Part shown: one piece after another, positions 18,315 through 27,022 of the stretch
Numbering within the stretch: position 1 is the first letter of the stretch
Layout: each line of letters opens with the position of its first letter
Source of the DNA: Chryseobacterium oranimense
GTDB taxonomy: Bacteria > Bacteroidota > Bacteroidia > Flavobacteriales > Weeksellaceae
Assembly (NCBI RefSeq): GCF_900129755.1
Contig: NZ_FQWT01000003.1
Location: forward strand, 62,001-126,000
Length of the DNA stretch: 64,000 bases
Direction of reading: 5' to 3'
Position numbers and translations under genes: made by a program
The notes under the pieces: generated by a model
Told to the model about the DNA's origin: nothing
Database searches by the model: none
Seen by the model: the letters and a program-made list of their open reading frames with translations, nothing else

Positions 18315-19565
18315 ATGGAGCAGACAAAAAAGTCCACGTTCAAACTACTTTTCTATTTGAAAAAGAACGAACTGAAAAAGAATGGTAACGCCCCGGTTAT
18401 GGCACGTATTACCATTGACGGAACAGCTAAAACTTTGGGTACAAAGTTAGAAATTAACCCCAATAATTGGGATTTAAAGTACGGAAGAGTTGAGGGTAAA
18501 AGTGCAACAGCTTTAAGCATCAACCAAAAATTAGACAATATACGTGGGCGTATCGACACGATTTATGAAGATATGCTGAAGCACGAGGGTTTTGCAACCG
18601 CACAAAAAGTGAAACTTTCTTTTTTGGGTGTTGGAGTAATGGATGATGCCATATTGAAACTTTTCAAAGTCCAAAATGAAGAGTTTGAAAATATGGTAGC
18701 AAAAGGCAAACGTACACAAGGCACTTACAACAAATATATCACCGTTTACAATCATCTTACAGAGTTTATCAAGGAACGCTACCATAGGGACGATATGGCG
18801 TTTCGGGAATTGACTACCGATTTTATCCGTGAATTTGATTTTTACCTCCGCATTGATAAAGGGTGTGCTCATAATACGGTTTGGATTTACACAATGCCTG
18901 TCATAAGTTTAGTTAAGCTGGCGGTCAAGAAAGGTATGATACGTGAAAATCCTTTTGAGGATTACGAAATCAGTATGGAAGAAACCGACAGAGGTTATAT
19001 ACTGAAAGAAGACGTAGAAAAGCTGATGATGTGCAAACCACCGCATAAAAGATACGAGCTTGTAAAGGATATTTTCATTTTTAGCTGTTTTACAGGACTT
19101 GCTTATGCGGATATTAAAAAACTGACGAGGAACAATATCCAGTCTTTTTTCGATGGTCATCAATGGATTATCAGCCGAAGACAGAAATCTGATATTTCTT
19201 CCAATGTTCGTTTAATGGAAATCCCTAAACGTATCATAGAAAAGTATATTGGCACTACACGTAATGAATTTATCTTTCCGGTTCCTACAAATGTAACCTG
19301 CAATAACCACGTTACTAAACTGATTGAAAAAGCAGAAATTATTACGGAGCAAAAAGTAACTTTCCATACGGCAAGGCATACTTTCGGAACAATGTTCTTG
19401 ACCGAGGGCGTACCGCTTGAAAGCCTTAGTAAAATGATGGGGCATAAAAACATTTCCACTACACAGATTTATGCTAAAATCACAAGCCAAAAAATCAGTA
19501 AGGATATGGATTTGGTAACCCCAAAATTCAAGGCAATGGAAGAAGCATTTTTAACGGCTATCTAA
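18315..19565 (+). CDS. int: ICE integrase, tyrosine recombinase of the CTnDOT type
   Basis: The 416-residue protein has an Arm DNA-binding domain (about 10-95), a SAM-like core-binding domain (about 110-215) and a C-terminal catalytic domain. Visible catalytic residues are Lys291 (RRQKSD), His351 and Arg354 (FHTARHTFG), His376 (MGHKN) and Tyr386 (TTQIYAKI). The box I arginine position (TGLxYxD) holds Ala263, and loss of this Arg is also known for IntDOT. It should integrate and excise the element at a short core sequence. Its start lies next to the candidate attL and a terminator follows its stop. Confidence 0.93.
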   Translation: MEQTKKSTFKLLFYLKKNELKKNGNAPVMARITIDGTAKTLGTKLEINPNNWDLKYGRVEGKSATALSINQKLDNIRGRIDTIYEDMLKHEGFATAQKVKLSFLGVGVMDDAILKLFKVQNEEFENMVAKGKRTQGTYNKYITVYNHLTEFIKERYHRDDMAFRELTTDFIREFDFYLRIDKGCAHNTVWIYTMPVISLVKLAVKKGMIRENPFEDYEISMEETDRGYILKEDVEKLMMCKPPHKRYELVKDIFIFSCFTGLAYADIKKLTRNNIQSFFDGHQWIISRRQKSDISSNVRLMEIPKRIIEKYIGTTRNEFIFPVPTNVTCNNHVTKLIEKAEIITEQKVTFHTARHTFGTMFLTEGVPLESLSKMMGHKNISTTQIYAKITSQKISKDMDLVTPKFKAMEEAFLTAI

Positions 19566-19587
19566 TTAGCTTTTATATTCATAATTG

Positions 19588-19616
19588 AGCAGAACTTAAC
19601 GGTTCTGCTTTTTTTA
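19588..19616 (+). terminator. Intrinsic terminator of the integrase gene
   Basis: AGCAGAAC and GGTTCTGCT form the stem around TTAAC, followed by a T run. It lies about 22 bp after the integrase stop codon. Confidence 0.85.
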
Positions 19617-20135
19617 TGTCCATACTTTTTGTAGCCAAAGCACATTTACTTTCCCCAAAGCAATCCCACCGCAGTAAAAGAGCTTTTGACTACTTCTGAA
19701 ACAGTAAATTGAAAAATGTAATCCCCCTGCACTAACCTCATTTCCATTTTCCAAATCACTTTTAACAGGCTATCACAGCCTGAATATTATCCCCAACAAA
19801 AATATTATTAGAATAGAATTTTCCACAATCAACCGGTAAAAAGGCAGCTAAGGTATAGCGGGCAGCCACGCACCTCCCCAACCAAAAGACTACGGCATAA
19901 TGACAAGGCAAAATGATGGCTTCGCCGGGTTGTAGTGTGTTGCCTTGCCACCCTTCGGGACTTATTCCGTTTCCTTTTGGTTTTTCGCCTTGCCCGCTTG
20001 GATTATCTGCTTTCTTTTTTCCGGTTTTTCTTTTGGAAAAATTTATGCGAAGCGAAGCGGAGCAGACCACAACAGGAAGCAGGGAACGAGAAAAGCGAAC
20101 GTAACAAAATGTCAAATTTTTAAAACAGAACGATT
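19617..20135. other. Non-coding leader region upstream of ssb
   Basis: This 519-bp stretch has open frames on both strands, but none has family character, a suitable leader or coding-like composition. It contains a short inverted repeat (AAGGCAA/TTGCCTT near 19900-19950) and a purine-rich tract of GAAGC and GAGAA words just before ssb (20040-20100). It probably carries the promoter and leader of the rightward ssb-PRTRC operon. Confidence 0.5.
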
Positions 20136-20528
20136 ATGAACATCATCGGACGACTGACAAGAAATGCGGAAGTACGCACCTTGTCGAACAGCAAACAGGT
20201 AGTGAATTTCTCAATCGCTACGAACGACAACTATCGCAACAAGCAGGGCGAACGAGTAGAGCAAACGACCTACTTCGACTGTGCCTATTGGATTTCTGCA
20301 AAGGTGGCAACGCTACTGACCAAAGGCACTTTGGTGGAACTCACAGGTAGGGTAAGCACAAGGGCGTGGGTAGGCAAAGACGGAGAGCCAAAGGCAGGGT
20401 TAAACTTCCATACCTCAAACATCAAACTGCACGGAGGTAGCAGGAGAGCCGAAACCGTACAGGCTACTGAACAAGCAAACAACAACGAATTTACAGCACA
20501 GGGAACGGAGGACGACCTCCCATTTTAA
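20136..20528 (+). CDS. ssb: Single-stranded DNA-binding protein
   Basis: The 130-residue protein has the OB-fold pattern of bacterial SSB: MNIIGRLTRNAEVRTL, VVNFSIATNDNYRN, TTYFDCAYWISAKVATLLTKGTLVELTGRVSTRAW. It ends in an acidic tail with DDLPF, the protein-interaction tip. It probably coats the transferred single strand during conjugation or replication of the excised ICE. It is first in a rightward run of genes ending at the PRTRC cassette. Confidence 0.93.
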   Translation: MNIIGRLTRNAEVRTLSNSKQVVNFSIATNDNYRNKQGERVEQTTYFDCAYWISAKVATLLTKGTLVELTGRVSTRAWVGKDGEPKAGLNFHTSNIKLHGGSRRAETVQATEQANNNEFTAQGTEDDLPF

Positions 20529-20572
20529 TCAAGAACATTCATTCATTTTTTAACATCAAAATTTTAAGCATT

Positions 20573-21646
20573 ATGGCACACAACATCAATTTCAACGAGA
20601 GAACAGGAAAGTACAGTTTCTTTACAGTACAGCAAAAAGCGTGGCACGGATTAGGACAGGTTGTCGAACAATACCCGACAAGCGAGGAAGCTATTAAACA
20701 CGCTGGGTTAGATTACGAAGTCGTAAAATCCCCACTATTTACCAAAGGTTCGGGCATTATCGAAACCGCACAGGGCATAGAGATAGGCAGTAGCGAATTG
20801 GAAGTACCTAACTATTTTGCTAACATTCGCACCGATAACAATGCAGTATTAGGCGTAGTCGGTAAGGATTACCACATTGTGCAAAACCGTGAAGCCTTTA
20901 ATTTCTTTGATGCTATCGTAGGTGGTGGCGAGGGTATTCTCTACGAAACCGCAGGAGCATTGGGTAAAGGAGAACGCATTTTTATTACTGCAAAATTACC
21001 CGACTATATCCGTGTAGGCAATGGCGATGACGTTACGGAAAAGTACATCTTCCTAACCACTTCACACGATGGCAGTGGAAGTATAACAGCCGCATTTACT
21101 CCTATCCGTATCGTTTGTCAAAATACCCTTAACGCTTCGTTACGTAGTATGACCAATGTAGTCCGTATCAAACATACTTCGGGAGCAAAAGGGCGTATCG
21201 AGAACGCTCACAAGATTATGGGATTGGCGAACACATTGAGCAACCAATTAGAGGGCATTTTCAACGAGTGGACAAAGGTAAAGGTAACAGACCGAGAGGT
21301 AAGAAAGCTAATCCAATTGGCACTTTGCCCGAATAAGGAAACCCTTGATTTGATTAAAAAAGGTGCGGAAGATGAAGTTTCAACCGTGTTTAAAAATGTC
21401 GTTGATGACGCTTTTGGCTATGCAATGATGAGCGACACACAGCAAATGGACACGACAAAAGGCACATTGTTCGGAGCATACAATGCGGTTACAGGCTACT
21501 ATCAGAATGTACGGAATTACAGGGATGACGAAGCCAAGTTGCAGAGTATTGTATTAGGCGGAACGGCACAAGCCAAATCACAGAAAGCATTTGACCTATG
21601 TACTGCCTTTGCATTAGACGGTGCGGAAATCCTAACACTTAATTAA
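20573..21646 (+). CDS. DUF932 / phage-plasmid-like protein (TIGR03299 type)
   Basis: The 357-residue protein matches the DUF932 pattern: KAWHGLGQVVEQYPTSEEAIKHAGLDYEVVKSPLF at the start, VLGVVGKDYHIVQNREAFNFFD, and the later SLRSMTNVVRIKHTSGAKGRIENAHKIMGL. The family is widespread on phages, plasmids and ICEs, and its biochemical role is unknown. It lies 44 bp after ssb and is probably part of the same transcript. A GGCTACC/GGTAGCC hairpin follows its stop. Confidence 0.85.
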   Translation: MAHNINFNERTGKYSFFTVQQKAWHGLGQVVEQYPTSEEAIKHAGLDYEVVKSPLFTKGSGIIETAQGIEIGSSELEVPNYFANIRTDNNAVLGVVGKDYHIVQNREAFNFFDAIVGGGEGILYETAGALGKGERIFITAKLPDYIRVGNGDDVTEKYIFLTTSHDGSGSITAAFTPIRIVCQNTLNASLRSMTNVVRIKHTSGAKGRIENAHKIMGLANTLSNQLEGIFNEWTKVKVTDREVRKLIQLALCPNKETLDLIKKGAEDEVSTVFKNVVDDAFGYAMMSDTQQMDTTKGTLFGAYNAVTGYYQNVRNYRDDEAKLQSIVLGGTAQAKSQKAFDLCTAFALDGAEILTLN

Positions 21647-21655
21647 ATAACCACA

Positions 21656-21681
21656 GGCTACCGCCTTAATCGGTGGTAGCC
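21656..21681 (+). other. Hairpin between the DUF932 gene and the next small gene
   Basis: GGCTACCGCC and GGTGGTAGCC pair around TTAATC. There is no T run after it, so it is more likely an RNA stability or processing hairpin, or a weak attenuator, than a full terminator. Confidence 0.5.
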
Positions 21682-21699
21682 TACTATAAAACAACAATA

Positions 21700-21870
21700 A
21701 TGAAAGTAGAAACATTTATAGCAACCATAAAGCACAACAACGGAACAGTAAACCTCAAAGTGGTATCACTAAATGGTAAGCAGGGAGCAATACAGCAGAT
21801 AACAACCGTAGAGGATTGCCCCGAATGTGCCATTACGGAAATAGTAAAGATTGATAACGACACAAATTAG
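21700..21870 (+). CDS. Small hypothetical protein (56 residues)
   Basis: The ATG at 21700 follows ACAACAATA; an in-frame GTG at 21673 lies inside the upstream hairpin and is less likely. The product is a short beta-type polypeptide (VETFIATIKHNNGTVNLKVVSLNGKQGAIQQI) with one CPEC pair. I do not recognise it. The spacing of 6 bp to the next gene suggests co-transcription within the PRTRC leader genes. Confidence 0.55.
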   Translation: MKVETFIATIKHNNGTVNLKVVSLNGKQGAIQQITTVEDCPECAITEIVKIDNDTN

Positions 21871-21876
21871 TGAGAA

Positions 21877-22083
21877 ATGAAGACAACATCAAAGACCGAA
21901 GCGAAGCAGTTGGCAAAAGCATACAGCCATAATAAAGAGTACAAAGACGTGGCTTTATACATCATCTACTGTAACCGAACAGAACTATACTATGTAGATA
22001 CTAACAGCCTAATAAGGCTTTGGGAACAACTAATCGGCTACTATGTAAACGGAGTTTATACTGCCGAAAAATCACATTCATAA
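21877..22083 (+). CDS. Small hypothetical protein (68 residues)
   Basis: It begins with ATG at 21877, six bases after the previous stop. The product (KTEAKQLAKAYSHNKEYKDVALYIIYCNRTELYYVDT) has a helix followed by a strand pair and no known motif. Its place in the tight run between DUF932 and PRTRC genes is the main support that it is real. Confidence 0.55.
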   Translation: MKTTSKTEAKQLAKAYSHNKEYKDVALYIIYCNRTELYYVDTNSLIRLWEQLIGYYVNGVYTAEKSHS

Positions 22084-22099
22084 CCTTTAAGCGAGTATA

Positions 22100-22438
22100 A
22101 TGAAAACGAAAGCAATAGCCACAAAGTTTGTCCGCCACGAAGTACCCGAACTGGAAACGCTGAAATCTTCAAAGGTCTATCAGTTAAGGGAAAAACTGAA
22201 CAAAGGCGAGAAATTGAGCCGAGCCGAAAAAAATTGGATTGCGGAAGCAGTAAACCGCAATGCGTTTTTCAGAAAAGCCGTACCCCTTATGGGTTATCGC
22301 TTTGGTTTTGAGGATATTTTAAAAGCCTATGTAGTGAAGCAGTACGACAGTTGGCAGGAATACAATGCCCCCGATAAAACGAGCCTACGGAGTTTCATTT
22401 ATGGCAGGATTGAACAAATAGCGGAAATAAGCAAATAA
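22100..22438 (+). CDS. Hypothetical ICE protein (112 residues)
   Basis: The ATG at 22100 is preceded by AAGCGAGTATA, a leader that recurs before 22457 and, in a variant form, before 23299. The product is basic and helical (LREKLNKGEKLSRAEKNWIAEAVNRNAFFRKAVPLMGYRFGF) with a C-terminal SLRSFIYGRIEQIAEI. No family is recognised. It probably belongs to the accessory maintenance genes of this ICE class. Confidence 0.65.
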   Translation: MKTKAIATKFVRHEVPELETLKSSKVYQLREKLNKGEKLSRAEKNWIAEAVNRNAFFRKAVPLMGYRFGFEDILKAYVVKQYDSWQEYNAPDKTSLRSFIYGRIEQIAEISK

Positions 22439-22456
22439 CATTTAAAAGCGAGTACA

Positions 22457-22672
22457 ATGAAAATGCACGTAACAGATTTAAACGGTTGCCCCATTGAGAT
22501 AACAGACCTTGATGAAGCTATCCAAATAACGAAAGAAAACAAGGAATACAGGCACGAGGACAAAAGTTTTTCCGAGTTCGACAAAAGGCAAAACGCCTAT
22601 TGGACGGATATGTACGAAAAACTAAAAGCAATCAAAAAACAAGTAACAACAATTAAAATTTTAGAGCGATGA
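22457..22672 (+). CDS. Small hypothetical protein (71 residues)
   Basis: It starts with ATG at 22457 behind the AAAAGCGAGTACA leader. The sequence MHVTDLNGCPIEITDLDEAIQITKEN, followed by a charged helix, resembles short conserved ICE proteins of unknown function. Its stop codon overlaps the start of the PRTRC protein E gene, so the two are translationally coupled. Confidence 0.6.
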   Translation: MKMHVTDLNGCPIEITDLDEAIQITKENKEYRHEDKSFSEFDKRQNAYWTDMYEKLKAIKKQVTTIKILER

Positions 22673-23280
22673 ACACAAATTTTTTCAAACAAGTACAGCA
22701 GTTGGATTTTACAGGCAATTTACAACTGACGATAACCAAAGGAGCAGAAAGCAATCTAATTGTATCGGTATTGCTCCATAACGAACAATGCGGAGATAGT
22801 GCCAAAAACCTCATTCCCCCATTGACATTTAACGCCACCGCACAGGAGTTTGACGAGGGATTTTTTGAGCAAATAACCACACCTGTACAAAAGGTATCGG
22901 GCTTAATGGTAGATATGGAAAAGTTCCAAAAGCAATTGGACGAAGCCAAAGCACAATCGGCAATCGAGAAAGCAAAAGCCGAAAAAGAGAAAAAGGAACA
23001 GGAAGCCAAAGACAAGAAGTTTAAACAGGCTATGGATAAGGTGGACGAGTTGGAGAAAGAGGGTAAGTTCCGTGAAGCGTGGATAAAAGTACCCGACATA
23101 GCGGAGTACCCCGAAAAAGCGGACGAACTACGCAAACGCAAAACATCATTATCAGACAAGTTTGCAACACCGAGCCTTTTCGGAGCAACGGAAGAAACAG
23201 CAACCGAACCGCCACAGGTGGCAGAAGCTACTGCCGATTGCCCGACAGACACAGCGGACGAAGAAGAAAACGAGTATTAA
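22669..23280 (+). CDS. PRTRC system protein E
   Basis: The 203-residue protein has an N-terminal globular part (FFKQVQQLDFTGNLQLTITKGAESNLIVSVLLHNEQCGDSAKNLIPPL). A long charged coiled coil follows (about 85-135, rich in K, E and A), then an acidic tail ending in DEEENEY. This layout is that of protein E of the PRTRC (ParB-related, ThiF-related) cassette. The role of the cassette in mobile elements is unknown. It overlaps the upstream gene by 4 bp and is followed by protein C. Confidence 0.75.
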   Translation: MNTNFFKQVQQLDFTGNLQLTITKGAESNLIVSVLLHNEQCGDSAKNLIPPLTFNATAQEFDEGFFEQITTPVQKVSGLMVDMEKFQKQLDEAKAQSAIEKAKAEKEKKEQEAKDKKFKQAMDKVDELEKEGKFREAWIKVPDIAEYPEKADELRKRKTSLSDKFATPSLFGATEETATEPPQVAEATADCPTDTADEEENEY

Positions 23281-23298
23281 CCATTAAAAACGAGCATT

Positions 23299-23517
23299 AT
23301 GTTATTAGCAACGCATTTAGAGAGAGTTTTTGTACTCAAAGATAAAGGACAGGACATCAGACTGACCGACCCAGAGCCACGTTGGAGCGTGGAAGCGGTA
23401 ATGAATTATTACGCCAATATGTACCCCATTCTGACGACTGCAAAAGCATCTGCACCGCAGATAAAAGACGATGCAGTAGAGTACAGATTTGAGAGCGTAA
23501 TGGGTACGAAAGGTTAA
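23299..23517 (+). CDS. PRTRC system protein C
   Basis: The 72-residue protein (LERVFVLKDKGQDIRLTDPEPRWSVEAVMNYYANMYPILTTA) is typical of PRTRC protein C, a short protein always found in the cassette. The pattern DPxPxxSVEEVxxxYxxxYPxLTxA is preserved. It lies 18 bp after protein E and 18 bp before protein F in one operon. The biochemical role is unknown. Confidence 0.8.
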   Translation: MLLATHLERVFVLKDKGQDIRLTDPEPRWSVEAVMNYYANMYPILTTAKASAPQIKDDAVEYRFESVMGTKG

Positions 23518-23535
23518 ACCAAAAATTGTAAAACG

Positions 23536-24699
23536 ATGAATTATGCACAAACATATCATATCGGGAATAATCAGCATACCCGAACAGAACAGGCAACGGC
23601 AATTGCACCGACAGTTGGGCGAATTCGCAAATTGGCTACAAAGACCAAAGGACGCAAACCAAGTGCAGAAAGACAAGCAGAAATCCGTACCAATAGCAAT
23701 GCTACCAATGGTATTCTAAAGTGTACGTTTCTGCCTAAACTGAAAACGGCACAATCCGTACAGGCTTGTCAGAAAACGGAAAGGGATTTTTACAAGTCCC
23801 TTTCCAAACTTGCCGAGCATTACAGCATTGAGCCGATGACGACACAGGCATATAATTTCCCTTACAATATTGCATTAGGTATGTGGGATATAGACACAAA
23901 ACTAAAACGTACCCACAGGAATTGGGATAGTTTACGTTTGTTACAGGACAGTAAGAAAACCATTTTGCAAAGCGAGGAAAGATATAACGTAGGTACGACT
24001 TTGTTTCATATTCCTATTGTGCCACTCTTTCAAATGCTCAAAGACCCGAAACGTAAAAAGAACGCACAGTTACTCATATCGGTTTGCAGTTATCTGTATC
24101 ATATTGCCCGAATACCCTATTACCGACAGGAAGACAGTTATCTGTATTGGCTGTATGAAACGCATAAAGATTGGATTGAGTATGACGAAACGGACGAAAC
24201 CGAAACCTATAAAAGTGAGTTGCGACAGGCAGAGGTAATTGGCGACAGGATAGAACAAAAGCTATACAACCGTATCAATCTAACATTATTTGAACAGCGT
24301 TTGAGCCGATTTAAAAGCCGTGATACATTCGACAGGGAATGTTGGCAGGTGGCTTGTAATGCGTTTGCTATTTACACGGAATACCCGAAAGCAACCATTT
24401 TCCGAAATGCACCATTTTCCGAAGAAGACCCCTATAATGATGATTGCGAAAATGAAGCAATCGGAATGGAAAAGTACATTTCATTTGTTGCCGATACCAA
24501 AGGGTTGCTTTATAACAGCATTGTAGAGAATATCAATGGCGAATTTAACGAGTGCGGAATATTGGAAGAACCGAGCATTTCCATACCCTTTAAAGGAAAC
24601 GACACTTCGGGCAAAAGCCTTGATTTTGAAAACCGAATGTTTGACTTATTGGACGACTTGTATATGTTATTGGAAAACTATAAAACGACAGAAAAATGA
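23536..24699 (+). CDS. PRTRC system protein F
   Basis: The 387-residue cytoplasmic protein lacks membrane segments and has a mainly helical pattern. It has IEPMTTQAYNFPYNIALGMWDID near the middle and YDETDETETYKSELRQAEVIGDRI later. Position between proteins C and B and size agree with PRTRC protein F. Its stop overlaps the start of the protein B gene by 4 bp, showing coupling. No enzymatic motif is evident. Confidence 0.72.
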   Translation: MNYAQTYHIGNNQHTRTEQATAIAPTVGRIRKLATKTKGRKPSAERQAEIRTNSNATNGILKCTFLPKLKTAQSVQACQKTERDFYKSLSKLAEHYSIEPMTTQAYNFPYNIALGMWDIDTKLKRTHRNWDSLRLLQDSKKTILQSEERYNVGTTLFHIPIVPLFQMLKDPKRKKNAQLLISVCSYLYHIARIPYYRQEDSYLYWLYETHKDWIEYDETDETETYKSELRQAEVIGDRIEQKLYNRINLTLFEQRLSRFKSRDTFDRECWQVACNAFAIYTEYPKATIFRNAPFSEEDPYNDDCENEAIGMEKYISFVADTKGLLYNSIVENINGEFNECGILEEPSISIPFKGNDTSGKSLDFENRMFDLLDDLYMLLENYKTTEK

Positions 24700-25406
24700 A
24701 TGATATAACCGAAAAATTTGGAACATTGTACTATCCAAAATCCGCTTTGGTTTTCTATGAAACCAAAGGAACGGAAACCGATATGTACGTGGAGCATTTT
24801 GATATGGACAGCAACGGAACGCCCGTAAATGCACACCCATTGACCGTTAAGGAAGCCGAAATATTGGCAAAGGCTTTACAGACCGATGAAGAAAGAAGCA
24901 GAGCATTTTTAAAACCAAAGGGAATTTTGCCGACCAACATTCTGCATATCAATCCGAGCGAAAAAGGTGCGGTAATATGGTACACCAAAGCACAGCAAAG
25001 GCAGTTGTATTTTGTGGGTAGTTTGGGCATACCCAACGGAAAGGCACAAGTACCGCCAATGCTTTGGATAGCAAACAAAAACAGCCTTGCAGTTTTTGCC
25101 CTTGCCACCAACCGAAGACCTACCGAGAAAACGCCTTTGCATTATGCCCCTTTTTTCAATATCTACGAAAAAGGCAATGTATGTATGGGTACTGTTAGTA
25201 TCGACATCAAAAATTCGGCTTCGGTTGAGGAATTTATACAGGCGTGGGAACATTATTTTTTCAATTCCTATTTCAGCCATTCATTATGCGAAAATTTGAC
25301 GAAGAAAAATATTGTAAACCTTTGGAAAGACCTTATCAATACAGATAAACCCTTTCCGAAAGAAGTATTAAAGAAGAACAACAAAACCCTTAAAAATCTA
25401 TTGTGA
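24696..25406 (+). CDS. PRTRC system protein B
   Basis: The 236-residue protein matches the usual size and order of PRTRC protein B (F-B-ThiF). Recognisable stretches are HPLTVKEAEILAKALQ, LPTNILHINPSEKGAVIWYTKAQ, and PPMLWIANKNSLAVFAL. It overlaps both neighbours by one to four bases, which indicates tight translational coupling with the ThiF-like gene. Its function is unknown, and no catalytic residues are apparent. Confidence 0.75.
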   Translation: MNDITEKFGTLYYPKSALVFYETKGTETDMYVEHFDMDSNGTPVNAHPLTVKEAEILAKALQTDEERSRAFLKPKGILPTNILHINPSEKGAVIWYTKAQQRQLYFVGSLGIPNGKAQVPPMLWIANKNSLAVFALATNRRPTEKTPLHYAPFFNIYEKGNVCMGTVSIDIKNSASVEEFIQAWEHYFFNSYFSHSLCENLTKKNIVNLWKDLINTDKPFPKEVLKKNNKTLKNLL

Positions 25407-26212
25407 TGAATACTACAAAAACAGCAATCCATTTTACAGATAACTATCTGCTCAATCCGACAAACCCGATTTCGGTAAACCTTATCGGAGCAGGTGGCAC
25501 AGGCTCAAAAGTATTGACCGCTTTAATGGAAATAAACGAGAGCTTGATAGCATTAGGACACGCAGGATTACAAGTCCGCCTCTGGGATGATGATATTATC
25601 ACGAGTGCCAATTTAGGCAGACAGCGTTTTTTTGAATGTGAAACAGGATTGTACAAATCCGTTGCATTGATAAACCGTATCAATCGTTGTGTCGGTACAA
25701 ATTGGAAAGCCGAAACGGTTAAATTTGAAAAGGACAATTTGGGAAGAATACCCGAAGAAGCAAGGGCAATCATTACTATTACTTGTGTGGATAACGTACA
25801 GGCAAGGTTTGGCGTTGCGGAAATTCTGAAAGAAGTCAGCTACCGCAGACACTACCAAAACCACCCTAAATATTGGTTGGATTTTGGCAACAGCCGACAC
25901 ACAGGGCAAGTGATACTATCTACTATCGGAGAGATACAGCAACCCAATTCGGAGAAATACGAAGCGGTTGGAAACCTGCCCTTTGTTACCGATGAATTTG
26001 GCGAATTGCTGAAGCAATCCGAGCAGGAAGACAACACGCCAAGTTGCTCACTTGCCGAAGCGTTGCAACACCAAGATTTGTTTATCAATTCATCATTGAC
26101 CCAAATGGGTTGCTCCTTATTATGGGACTTGTTTCGCTACGGAATGACACCGTATAAGGGATTTTTTCACAATCTGAAAGACTACCGCACCCACCCGATT
26201 AAGGTCGCTTAA
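25406..26212 (+). CDS. PRTRC system ThiF family protein
   Basis: The ATG at 25406 overlaps the protein B stop; a GTG one codon earlier is possible. The 268-residue protein is an E1/ThiF-type adenylyltransferase: a glycine-rich nucleotide loop (NLIGAGGTGSKVLTAL), then LWDDDIITSANLGRQRFF, where ThiF/MoeB proteins have the Asp and Arg that bind ATP. A C-terminal cluster (DNTPSCSLAEALQHQDLFINSSL) resembles the ThiF crossover region. In ThiF relatives the reaction is adenylation of a carrier C-terminus. No carrier is visible here. Confidence 0.82.
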   Translation: MNTTKTAIHFTDNYLLNPTNPISVNLIGAGGTGSKVLTALMEINESLIALGHAGLQVRLWDDDIITSANLGRQRFFECETGLYKSVALINRINRCVGTNWKAETVKFEKDNLGRIPEEARAIITITCVDNVQARFGVAEILKEVSYRRHYQNHPKYWLDFGNSRHTGQVILSTIGEIQQPNSEKYEAVGNLPFVTDEFGELLKQSEQEDNTPSCSLAEALQHQDLFINSSLTQMGCSLLWDLFRYGMTPYKGFFHNLKDYRTHPIKVA

Positions 26213-26497
26213 ACGCCAAAATCGGCGGGCAAAAATGCAATTCCTCGCTACGGTCGGAAACGCATTTTTGCGGTTTGAATAGGTGCAACCCCTTTGTCAA
26301 AATGCACCGCTCCACACATTCCCTTTCTTTACATTTTACCAAACAGGTTGCGAGTTTTTTGCGTGGGATATTCGGTATCCCAAAGATTGGTTTTAGCATA
26401 ATTGACTTCTTTTCTTTTCACACAGCGACCAAAGAAAAGAAGCAAAAGAACGTCGCTTTATTAGAACAGATATTTTTACGCTGTTAGGATTGGACGG
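26213..26497. other. Intergenic region with inverted repeat, no gene seen
   Basis: This 285-bp stretch separates the rightward PRTRC operon from a leftward gene. It contains a perfect 12-bp inverted repeat, CTTCTTTTCTTT (26406-26417) and AAAGAAAAGAAG (26431-26442), with a 13-nt loop. This may terminate or process convergent transcripts. No plausible reading frame is present. Confidence 0.5.
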
Positions 26498-26947
26498 TTA
26501 CTTATTGCCAAAATATTCCTGTACAATCTTCGCTACTCCAACACTAAAATATCTTCCGCCATTTGAAACTCCCTCAATGGCTTTTTTAAAATCGTCCCCA
26601 TCGCTACCAATGAGCAGATAACCGTCAAAACCTATTTCCAAAAGAGGTTTTACGGCTTTTTCTGTATCAATATCACTATGGGCAATCAGTTTGATGCTTG
26701 GGTATTTTGTCCGTAGTTCCTGAAGCTCTGCCAATATATCCTTATCGTAAAAGTCGAGGTCAATAATACAAACTTCGGGAAGTGGGTTTAATGCAGATAA
26801 TTGAGTTATTCCGTCCCCGATATGTTCCGAGCGGTACAGTATCTCAAATCCTAAATTAGTGAGGTCATTGCAAATAATATTTACAATCGGGCTTTTATCA
26901 TTGATAAAGGCGAGGGTAATGTTTTGTTGTTTTGTACCAGTTTCCAT
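26498..26947 (-). CDS. Degenerate response-regulator receiver-only protein
   Basis: I choose the ATG at 26947 (METGTKQQNITLAFINDKS), which gives 149 residues. The sequence follows the REC fold: the acidic pair is partly replaced (INDKS), an Asp for phosphorylation is present (VCIIDLDFYDKD), and the Thr/Ser strand is LIAHSDID. The conserved Lys at the end of strand 5 seems lost (GYLLIGSDGDD). There is no output domain. It may be a protein-interaction module in ICE regulation. It reads leftward, away from a long hairpin (27023-27112). Confidence 0.7.
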   Translation of the reverse strand: METGTKQQNITLAFINDKSPIVNIICNDLTNLGFEILYRSEHIGDGITQLSALNPLPEVCIIDLDFYDKDILAELQELRTKYPSIKLIAHSDIDTEKAVKPLLEIGFDGYLLIGSDGDDFKKAIEGVSNGGRYFSVGVAKIVQEYFGNK

Positions 26948-27022
26948 ATCATATCTTTTTAGAGTTGATATGTGGTTCTGCACAAAAAAAGCGCAGGCAA
27001 CCACACTTATCGATACTACGGC

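Noticed and set aside
19762..20115. Leftward open frame of 117 codons between integrase and ssb
   Set aside because: It overlaps purine-rich leader sequence, lacks a known motif and has a poor start context, so I treat it as chance.
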